The notes below the pieces were generated by a model. It was not told the origin of the DNA. It saw nothing but the letters and a program-made list of their open reading frames with translations, and did no database searches. Shown here in pieces: positions 15,573-21,413 of a stretch of 23,538 bases of DNA (positions are counted from its first letter, which is position 1; every line of letters starts with the position of its first letter). This DNA comes from an uncultured Clostridia bacterium (lineage in GTDB: Bacteria > Bacillota > Clostridia > Christensenellales > DTU072), in the NCBI GenBank assembly GCA_934296355.1, contig CAKRAY010000008.1, positions 1 through 23,538 of the forward strand. Reading direction: 5' to 3'. Both the position numbers and the translations under genes were made by a program.

Positions 15573-17225
15573 ATGAAAAAAAAGTTATTTATTATTCTTA
15601 CGGCGGTAACGGTATTGCTTGCTATACTGTCGCTTACGGCGTGCAGCGCGTCGCAAACGGGAGAAAACGGCGATAACGATAAGTATTTACCCGCCTACGA
15701 ACTTGCCGTGGAAAACGGTTTCGAAGGCACGTTCGACGAATGGCTGGCTTCGATAAAAGGAGAAAGCGGAACGAATAAACTTACCTCCGAAGAAGCGAGA
15801 ATACAAATAAACGCCATTTACCAAGCGGCGGTCGACGACGGGTTTCAGGGTACTTTTAACGAATGGTTGGCATCCCTAACCGGCAAAGACGGCAAGGACG
15901 GCGCGAACGGTAAAGACGGCGCCGACGGTAAGGACGGCAAAGACGCGTTGGTGTCCATCGAGGATATCTACCGAGCGGCGGTAGAAAACGACTACGAAGG
16001 AACTTTCCTCGAATTCTGCAAAGAATATCTTAACGTGGAAATCGTTTTCGACAACGCGCATACCATTGCCGAGAACCTAATAAGTTCGGTAACCATATTA
16101 TGCGGGTTTAACGTAACGACCACCTCGCGCAGTCTGGATTTATCCAAGGGCGGCTGGGTAGAAAACAAAGATACCCAAAAGAAGTATTCGGCGGGTTCGG
16201 GAGTTTTTTATAAAATCGACAAAAACGACGGTTCGGCTTACGTGATAACAAACTATCACGTGGTTTTCAGCGACGAATGCGACGAGGAAGACGGAATCAG
16301 CCGAGATATCAGGGTTTTCCTTTACGGCGGCAATATCGCGGAGCAGGCGATTAAAGCCGAGTACGTGGGCGGTTCGATGAACTACGACATCGCGGTTCTG
16401 AGAATAACGAATAGCGAAGCGATAAAGAACGACGACGTTATGACGGTCGAGTTTGCGGACAGTAACGATATACAAGTCGGCGAAAAGGCGATAGCGGTCG
16501 GCAACGCCGAGGGTAAAGGAATCAGCGCGACGACCGGCACCGTTACGGTAGACAGCGAGAACATCACCATGACGGCGGCGGACAATCAGACGCAAGTCAA
16601 TTTCAGAGTTATAAGAACGGATACTGCGGTTAACTCCGGCAATAGCGGCGGCGGTTTGTTCGACGCGGACGGAAAACTTATCGGCATAGTCAACGCTAAG
16701 ATAAAAGCTTCCGGCGTAGAAGGCATCGGCTACGCGCTTCCCTCCAACGTTGTGAAAAACGTCGTGGAAAACATACTTTACTATTCGTCGAAAGATGGTT
16801 ACGAAGGCGGCGTAAAGAAATGTATGATGGGCGTAACCGTTTTGACGCAAGAGAGCAAAGCGATTTACGACAAGGAAAAGCAAAAAACGCGCATAGAAGA
16901 GAAAGTCGTGGTTTACGAAGAGTATAACGAAGAAAAAGGCGTGGACACGCGTATTAAAGAAGACGCGCTTTGCTACGGCAAACTGCAAAACGGCGACGTG
17001 TTAAAGACTTTCAAGATTTGTAGAAACGGCGTTAAAAACGGCGACGAGTACGAGTTCGCCGAAACTTACGAAATAACCCGCTCTTATATAGTGGTCGACG
17101 TAATGTTGACGGTAAGACCCGGCGACGTAATAAGAATAGAATTCGAAAGAGTAGTAAACGGTCAAACCAAGCTTATGGGCGCGAACCTCGCGATTGACGA
17201 AAAATGTATTACGCTATACAAGTAA
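15573..17225 (+). CDS. Lipoprotein HtrA-like serine protease with N-terminal repeats and a collagen-like tract
   Basis: This 550-residue protein starts with a lipoprotein signal peptide whose lipobox is LTAC (acylated Cys24), so it should be anchored on the outer face of the membrane. Three related repeats follow at about 42-63, 83-104 and 133-152, with the pattern Y-x-x-A-V-x-[ND]-[GD]-[FY]-x-G-T-F-x-E. Between repeats 2 and 3 lies a collagen-like tract of seven Gly-x-y triplets (104-124), mostly GKD. The trypsin/HtrA-like domain begins near 160. Its triad is His229 (VITNYHVV), Asp272 (NYDIAVLRI) and Ser358 (NSGNSGGG). The C-terminal 150 residues look like a divergent PDZ domain (GVTVL..., LQNGDVLKTF, VRPGDVIRIEFERVVNG) carrying a charged insertion. 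A surface quality-control protease is likely; substrate and any stalk or binding role of the repeats are inference. rsmG follows 21 bases downstream. Confidence 0.88.
   Translation: MKKKLFIILTAVTVLLAILSLTACSASQTGENGDNDKYLPAYELAVENGFEGTFDEWLASIKGESGTNKLTSEEARIQINAIYQAAVDDGFQGTFNEWLASLTGKDGKDGANGKDGADGKDGKDALVSIEDIYRAAVENDYEGTFLEFCKEYLNVEIVFDNAHTIAENLISSVTILCGFNVTTTSRSLDLSKGGWVENKDTQKKYSAGSGVFYKIDKNDGSAYVITNYHVVFSDECDEEDGISRDIRVFLYGGNIAEQAIKAEYVGGSMNYDIAVLRITNSEAIKNDDVMTVEFADSNDIQVGEKAIAVGNAEGKGISATTGTVTVDSENITMTAADNQTQVNFRVIRTDTAVNSGNSGGGLFDADGKLIGIVNAKIKASGVEGIGYALPSNVVKNVVENILYYSSKDGYEGGVKKCMMGVTVLTQESKAIYDKEKQKTRIEEKVVVYEEYNEEKGVDTRIKEDALCYGKLQNGDVLKTFKICRNGVKNGDEYEFAETYEITRSYIVVDVMLTVRPGDVIRIEFERVVNGQTKLMGANLAIDEKCITLYK
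15882..15944 (+). repeat. Collagen-like Gly-x-y coding repeat (seven triplets)
   Basis: Nine-base units of the form GGY-AAR-GAY encode seven consecutive Gly-x-y triplets (GKD, GKD, GAN, GKD, GAD, GKD, GKD) inside the lipoprotein protease, residues 104-124. Such repeats can change copy number by slippage. Confidence 0.8.
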
Positions 17226-17246
17226 AGAAGAAGAAAAGAGAGAGGA

Positions 17247-17780
17247 ATGAAAGAAAAATTTGTTACTATCGGCATTACGCCGACCGACGAGCAAATAAAA
17301 AAATTCGATAAATACACGGATTTATTATTGAGTTATAACGAAATGTTTAACTTGACCGCGATTACGGACAAAGAAGAAATAGAGTGGAAACACTACGTAG
17401 ACAGCGCGGCGGGATTAAAGTATTTGCCGAAAAACGGAAAAATAATCGACGTAGGAAGCGGAGCGGGTTTTCCCGCTCTGCCGCTTTGTATTCTTGACGA
17501 CGGAAACAACGAGTACACGCTTTGCGACAGTCTGAACAAGCGCGTGAACTTTCTTAAAACCGTTTGCGACGCGCTCGAATTGAAAAACGTAGTCGCGGTA
17601 CATAGACGCGCCGAAGAAGAGGCGAAAGAGCATTTTCAGTATTACGACGCGGCGGTTGCGCGCGCCGTCGCTTCCTTGCCGACGCTGCTCGAATACACGT
17701 TGCCGTTATTGAAAAAGGGCGGCGTTTTGATTGCATACAAAGGCGACGCGAAGAAATCGCGGTTTCTCAAAGGGCGTTAA
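17247..17780 (+). CDS. rsmG: 16S rRNA (guanine-N7)-methyltransferase RsmG, N-terminal part up to a frameshift
   Basis: RsmG (GidB) methylates G527 of 16S rRNA with S-adenosylmethionine. The frame gives 177 residues: the helical N-terminus (YNEMFNLTAITDKEEIEWKHY), the SAM-binding motif IIDVGSGAGFPALPL, the acidic CDSLNKRVNFLKTV motif and RAVASLPTLLEYTLPLL. It reaches VLIAYKGDA and then breaks off with KKSRFLKGR and a TAA at 17778-17780. The family normally has about 230-240 residues, and the missing C-terminus is present directly downstream in the –1 frame (17750-17926). A single lost base near 17745-17752 explains everything. Either the gene is damaged or the assembly has an error. Purine-rich GAGAG just before the ATG serves as a weak ribosome binding site. 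Confidence 0.88.
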   Translation: MKEKFVTIGITPTDEQIKKFDKYTDLLLSYNEMFNLTAITDKEEIEWKHYVDSAAGLKYLPKNGKIIDVGSGAGFPALPLCILDDGNNEYTLCDSLNKRVNFLKTVCDALELKNVVAVHRRAEEEAKEHFQYYDAAVARAVASLPTLLEYTLPLLKKGGVLIAYKGDAKKSRFLKGR

Positions 17781-17926
17781 AAATTTTGGGCGGAAAAATC
17801 GAAAAGGTAGAAACGTGTACGTTAAACGACGAGTATTCGCGTAGTCTGGTCATCGTGAGAAAAGTAGCGGATACGCCGCTTAAATACCCCAGAAACGGAA
17901 ATAAACCGAGAATTTTGCCATTGTAA
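17750..17926 (+). pseudogene. rsmG: Out-of-frame C-terminal part of rsmG
   Basis: Read in the –1 frame relative to the N-terminal part, this stretch encodes about 58 residues that continue RsmG: EEIAVSQRALKILGGKIEK, then RSLVIVRKV and TPLKYPRNGNKPRILPL, ending in TAA at 17924-17926. The Leu-Gly-Gly-Lys region and the terminal Lys-Tyr-Pro-Arg…Pro-Leu are the usual RsmG C-terminus. It has no start codon or ribosome binding site of its own. With it the gene would be 17247-17926, about 226 residues, a normal length. Confidence 0.85.
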
Positions 17927-17930
17927 AATA

Positions 17931-17959
17931 TTTACAAAACGGCGAAACTGTGGTACAAT
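17931..17959 (+). promoter_or_regulatory. Strong predicted sigma-A promoter of parB (–35 TTTACA, –10 TACAAT)
   Basis: TTTACA (17931-17936) and TACAAT (17954-17959) are separated by exactly 17 bases. The predicted start near 17966 gives a leader of about 28 bases holding AAAAAGGAG (17976-17984), 9 bases before the ATG. This is the best promoter match in the window. Confidence 0.72.
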
Positions 17960-17993
17960 AACATGTAGTACAAAGAAAAAGGAGTTATTCTTT

Positions 17994-18869
17994 ATGGCAA
18001 AACCTGTGAAAAGAGGATTAAATGCGCTTTTGGCAGATATCGAAGACGTCAAACAAGACGTTATGGCTTCGGATAAAGTGTATAACGTACCCGTAAGCAA
18101 AATAATTCCCAATCCCGACCAGCCGAGAAAGACTTTTAACGAAGAAAGCTTAATAGAACTTGCCGATTCCGTTCGTAATCACGGCATAATACAACCGCTC
18201 GTAGTTAAGAAAAAAGGCGGAGATTACGTTATTATCGCGGGCGAAAGACGTTACCGCGCGGCGACTATGGTAGGACTTACCGAAGTGCCGGTAATAATCA
18301 AAGACTACGACGAAGCGCAAACGCGGGAAATAAGCCTTATAGAGAATTTACAAAGAGAAGACCTTAACGCTATCGAAGAAGCGGAAGCGGTAAGAGAATT
18401 GATGGAAATATACGGTTTGACGCAAGAAGAAGTCGCCCGTAAACTCGGCAAAGCCCGTCCGAGCATAGCCAACAGCCTCAGACTTCTCAATTTGACGCCC
18501 GAAGTGAAAAGTTACGTTAAATCAGGTAAACTCAGCGCGGGACACGCGAGAGCGTTACTTGCCGTTACCAATCAAAGCGCGCAACTCGAACTTGCCAAAC
18601 GCGCGATTTTAGACGGTTGGAGCGTAAGAGAAACCGAAAAGCAAGTTAAATATTACTTGAAACCCGAAACCAAACCGCAACAAATGAGCGAAAAGGTAAA
18701 GGTAAAAGTTACCGCGGAAATGCGCGGACTCGTGGACGATATGACGAGAGTTTTCGCAACCAAAGTTCGCCTTATCGGTAACGAACAAAAAGGTAGAATA
18801 AGCATTGATTACTATAATAACGAAGACTTGGTACGCATATACGAAGTAATAGAGTCTTTGAAGAAGTAA
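17994..18869 (+). CDS. parB: Chromosome partitioning protein ParB (Spo0J)
   Basis: ParB binds parS sites near the origin, acts as a CTP-dependent DNA clamp and loads SMC. In this 291-residue protein the N-terminal KRGLNALLADI resembles the ParA-contact motif. The ParB/Srx domain covers about 30-120 with the CTP-binding GERRYRA (83-89) and the ENLQRE motif (117-122). The helix-turn-helix is LTQEEVARKLGKARPSIAN (142-160), and a C-terminal dimerisation domain ends EVIESLKK. The N-terminus favours ParB over Noc, which instead has a short membrane-binding helix. It stands directly after rsmG, as noc or parAB do in Bacillus, but no parA lies on either side. It has its own promoter and terminator, so it is monocistronic. 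Confidence 0.93.
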   Translation: MAKPVKRGLNALLADIEDVKQDVMASDKVYNVPVSKIIPNPDQPRKTFNEESLIELADSVRNHGIIQPLVVKKKGGDYVIIAGERRYRAATMVGLTEVPVIIKDYDEAQTREISLIENLQREDLNAIEEAEAVRELMEIYGLTQEEVARKLGKARPSIANSLRLLNLTPEVKSYVKSGKLSAGHARALLAVTNQSAQLELAKRAILDGWSVRETEKQVKYYLKPETKPQQMSEKVKVKVTAEMRGLVDDMTRVFATKVRLIGNEQKGRISIDYYNNEDLVRIYEVIESLKK

Positions 18870-18897
18870 TTCGATTAAGTAAAAAAAAAGTTATGCG

Positions 18898-18926
18898 CGA
18901 CCGCTTTATAAGCGGTCGTTTTTTTT
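18898..18926 (+). terminator. Rho-independent terminator after parB
   Basis: A 9-bp perfect stem, CGACCGCTT (18898-18906) with AAGCGGTCG (18910-18918), closes the loop TAT and is followed by eight T. A run of nine A at 18881-18889 upstream means it could also work on the other strand, although no minus-strand gene is seen nearby. Confidence 0.92.
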
Positions 18927-19023
18927 GTTTCGGTTTCGGGCGAGAGAAGTAAATAAACGTTATTCGTTTTTATTTTACTCGGAAATAATCACTAAACCGG
19001 GTTTCGACGAATACTATATAAGT

Positions 19024-20316
19024 ATGAAGTATTTCGGAACGGACGGTATAAGAAAAGATTACCGTTTTTTTGACAGAGAGTTTTTAGCGAAAGTCGCTTG
19101 CGGAATAGTAAAGCACGCCGAAGTCGCTTGCGTTTGCTTAGGCAGAGACACCCGTAACAGCGGCGTTTATATCGAGGCGGTACTCACGGAAGAATTGATA
19201 AAAAGAGGCGTCGACGTCATAAGAACGGGGGTTATCACTTCGCCCGGCTTGGCGGTAACCGCGTGTAAACTGAAATGCGACTGCGCGGTAATGATATCCG
19301 CAAGCCACAATCCGCCGAACTATAACGGTATCAAAGTTTTCGACAGATACGGTAGAAAAATCTCGGCGCAAGCGGAACGCGCGATAGAACGTTACATAGA
19401 TAATCCGTTCGGAGAGAGGAAGCCTTTCGGCAAAAAGTTTTTTATAGACGGAAGGAATATTTATACCGACTTTATCGTAAGCGCGACTAAGATAAATATT
19501 AAAGGTATGAAAGTTATGCTTGACTGCGGCTACGGCGGTGCAAGTCACTTTGCTAAGGACGTGTTCGAGGCGTGCGGCGCGAGCGTTTATTCGATTAACG
19601 ACGCTTACGCGGGCGAAAAAATCAACGTTTCTTGCGGCGTTATGGATATGAATAATTTGCTTTCCCGTATGTCGGGCGTGTTCGATTTAGGCTTTTCCTT
19701 CGACGGCGACGGAGATAGGACGATTGCCGCGCGTAAAGGCAAAATCTACGACGGAGACCGCCTTTTGTTCGTCAACGCGTTAGAGAAGAAGAGTAAAGGC
19801 GTATTACGCTCTAACGGCGTTGCGGGTACAGTAATGACAAATATGGGAGCCGAAAGAGCGTATAATAAGAACGGTATCAGGCTATATCGCGCCGACGTCG
19901 GGGATAGGAACGTTTTTAGAGTGATCTTAGATAACTTGCTTTGTCTGGGTGGAGAAAAGAGCGGGCATATAATTTTTAACGACTTTCTCAATACCGGCGA
20001 CGGGATACTTACCGCGCTAATTACTTGTACGCTTCACCAAGAAAAACCGCTTGAAGAAAGAGAGGATTTTACGAGCGTTCCGGAGTCGGACAGAACGATA
20101 AGCGTAAGCGAAGCGGGTAAGGAATATTTTAATTCGTCGATGCTTAACGGGTCGCTTACGTTGCCTTGTTTTAAGGACGCGCGCGTCGTGGTAAGGGGGA
20201 GCGGCACGGAGAATAAAATCAGAATTCATACCGAGTCGGACGACGCTACGCGCGGCGCGGAGGCTTGCGACTCGATTGCCGAGATAATCGAGGAGTTTTT
20301 GCGTGAATATTTATAG
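19024..20316 (+). CDS. glmM: Phosphoglucosamine mutase-like enzyme (alpha-D-phosphohexomutase family)
   Basis: This 430-residue phosphohexomutase most likely converts glucosamine 6-phosphate to glucosamine 1-phosphate. The start MKYFGTDGIRK (ATG at 19024) matches the GlmM N-terminus. The frame is open upstream to a TTG inside the parB terminator, which is not credible. Catalytic Ser94 is in ISASHNP, the metal loop is DGDGDR (Asp227, Asp229, Asp231), the sugar loop is GGEKSGH and the phosphate loop is RGSGTE (391-396). It is slightly shorter than usual (about 445-450), and GTDGIRK has Lys where GlmM usually has Gly. No ribosome binding site precedes the ATG. Its overlap with a GlmU-like acetyltransferase supports the amino-sugar role; phosphomannomutase or phosphoglucomutase activity is the alternative. 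Confidence 0.82.
   Translation: MKYFGTDGIRKDYRFFDREFLAKVACGIVKHAEVACVCLGRDTRNSGVYIEAVLTEELIKRGVDVIRTGVITSPGLAVTACKLKCDCAVMISASHNPPNYNGIKVFDRYGRKISAQAERAIERYIDNPFGERKPFGKKFFIDGRNIYTDFIVSATKINIKGMKVMLDCGYGGASHFAKDVFEACGASVYSINDAYAGEKINVSCGVMDMNNLLSRMSGVFDLGFSFDGDGDRTIAARKGKIYDGDRLLFVNALEKKSKGVLRSNGVAGTVMTNMGAERAYNKNGIRLYRADVGDRNVFRVILDNLLCLGGEKSGHIIFNDFLNTGDGILTALITCTLHQEKPLEEREDFTSVPESDRTISVSEAGKEYFNSSMLNGSLTLPCFKDARVVVRGSGTENKIRIHTESDDATRGAEACDSIAEIIEEFLREYL
20290..20295 (+). promoter_or_regulatory. Ribosome binding site of the glmU-like gene, inside glmM
   Basis: GAGGAG lies 7 bases before the GTG start at 20303, within the last codons of glmM. It supports the GTG start and translational coupling of the two genes. 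Confidence 0.6.
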
Positions 20317-21268
20317 AATAAAAAAAGGCGTATTCGAGGACGTTACGCTTGCGGGGCTTGGTTTATCCCGTTTACAGGATCACTTTTTAGGCGAAGTAAA
20401 AACCGTATCTTGCAAAGAGGAAATAGAAGACGAAAAGTATTTTCTTCTTTACGAAGACACTCCTTTAATTACCTTAACGCTATTGAAGCGTATAGAGAGT
20501 TTCGGGTTAAAAAATAACGCCTCGGTAAAGATAGGCGACGGGTATTATCGTAACGGCGACTTTAATTTCGCTACCTACAAATCGCCGTACCTTGCCAAGT
20601 TCGATTACGAAAAATACGCGTTTTTTTTAAGAGTCGTCAACGGGCGAATTCTCAAAAAGTTGCGTTCCGCGGGAGTTGTCGTTATGGATACGTATTCCAC
20701 GTTCGTAGACGCGGAAGCGGTGATAGAGGCGGGCGCGTTGCTCCGTCCGAGAGTGACGATTGCGGGAAAAAGCCACGTCGGCAAGAACTCGGTCGTCAGC
20801 GAAGGCACGCATATAATTAACTCGTACGTGGGCGAGGAATGCGTGGTTATTTCTTCGCATATTACCGACTCGCACATAGGTAACGGCGTGACCGTCGGAC
20901 CGTACGCGTGTTTAAGGAAGAACGCCGCCATAGGCGACGGATGTAGAATAGGCGATTTTGTAGAGATAAAAAACAGCATATTGGGCGAAAAAGTAAAGAG
21001 CGCGCATTTGACTTACATAGGCGACAGCGTGGTTGGAGGCGGCACGAACGTGGGTTGCGGAACGGTTTTCGCCAATTACGACGGCAAGAACAAGCACTCG
21101 TCGTTCGTCGGAAAAAACGTTTTTATCGGAGCGAACGTGAATCTGGTCGCGCCGGTATACGTGGGTGACGGAACTTTTATCGCCGCGGGAACCACCGTTA
21201 CCGACGACGTCGATGAAAACTCGTTCGTGATAGGGAGGAGCAAACAGTCGACCCGCCCCAAGCGTTAA
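20303..21268 (+). CDS. glmU: GlmU-like glucosamine-1-phosphate N-acetyltransferase with a reduced uridylyltransferase domain
   Basis: The C-terminal two thirds (about 130-321 of 321 residues) are a left-handed beta-helix acetyltransferase very like the GlmU C-terminal domain. The residues corresponding to the E. coli active site are present: Arg205 (ACLRK), Lys223 (DFVEIKNS), His235 and Tyr238 (SAHLTYIGD), Asn249 (TNVGCGT) and Lys264 after NYDG. The N-terminal 130 residues are far shorter than the usual domain (about 230) and lack the nucleotide-binding LxAGxGTRM loop, yet keep a DTPLI motif (52-56) and the linker VNGRILKKLR. Acetyl-CoA-dependent N-acetylation of glucosamine 1-phosphate is therefore likely, while UTP-dependent transfer is not. 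The start is GTG at 20303, overlapping glmM by 14 bases. Confidence 0.85.
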   Translation: MNIYRIKKGVFEDVTLAGLGLSRLQDHFLGEVKTVSCKEEIEDEKYFLLYEDTPLITLTLLKRIESFGLKNNASVKIGDGYYRNGDFNFATYKSPYLAKFDYEKYAFFLRVVNGRILKKLRSAGVVVMDTYSTFVDAEAVIEAGALLRPRVTIAGKSHVGKNSVVSEGTHIINSYVGEECVVISSHITDSHIGNGVTVGPYACLRKNAAIGDGCRIGDFVEIKNSILGEKVKSAHLTYIGDSVVGGGTNVGCGTVFANYDGKNKHSSFVGKNVFIGANVNLVAPVYVGDGTFIAAGTTVTDDVDENSFVIGRSKQSTRPKR

Positions 21269-21350
21269 TATTTTTCGGCGGAGCAACGGTTCGATAGGAA
21301 CGGCGCAAACTCGTTTCCCGGTTATTTTAAAAAATGTTTTTTATATACGT

Positions 21351-21379
21351 TTGTATAATTCGCCCTTTCGTGTTATTAT
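21351..21379 (+). promoter_or_regulatory. Predicted promoter of the glutamine synthetase gene (–35 TTGTAT, extended –10 TGTTATTAT)
   Basis: TTGTAT (21351-21356) and TATTAT (21374-21379) are 17 bases apart, and a TG at 21371-21372 makes an extended –10. The leader would be about 28 bases with AAGGAA (21400-21405) 8 bases before the ATG. I see no riboswitch or clear repressor operator in the 145-base gap after the glmU-like gene. Confidence 0.6.
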
Positions 21380-21413
21380 TTTTAGTAGAAATAAAATACA
21401 AGGAATTTATAAT

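Noticed and set aside
16140..16988. Long minus-strand frame of 282 codons opposite the HtrA-like gene
   Set aside because: It mirrors the codon pattern of a clear plus-strand gene, has no recognisable domain, and no ribosome binding site was evident.
17733..17757. Programmed –1 frameshifting in rsmG
   Set aside because: No X-XXY-YYZ slippery heptamer or obvious downstream structure lies at the junction, and rsmG is not known to use frameshifting.
18925..19023. TTG-started extension of glmM
   Set aside because: It begins inside the parB terminator, and the encoded peptide is unlike the family. MKYFGTDGIR at 19024 is the natural start.
21285..21323. Hairpin GGAACG/CGTTTCC after the glmU-like gene
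   Set aside because: The stem is bulged and short, with no T tract directly after it, so I do not call a terminator.
21351..21413. TTG-started extension of glutamine synthetase
   Set aside because: It coincides with the predicted promoter, and the ATG at 21414 has a good ribosome binding site and the family N-terminus.
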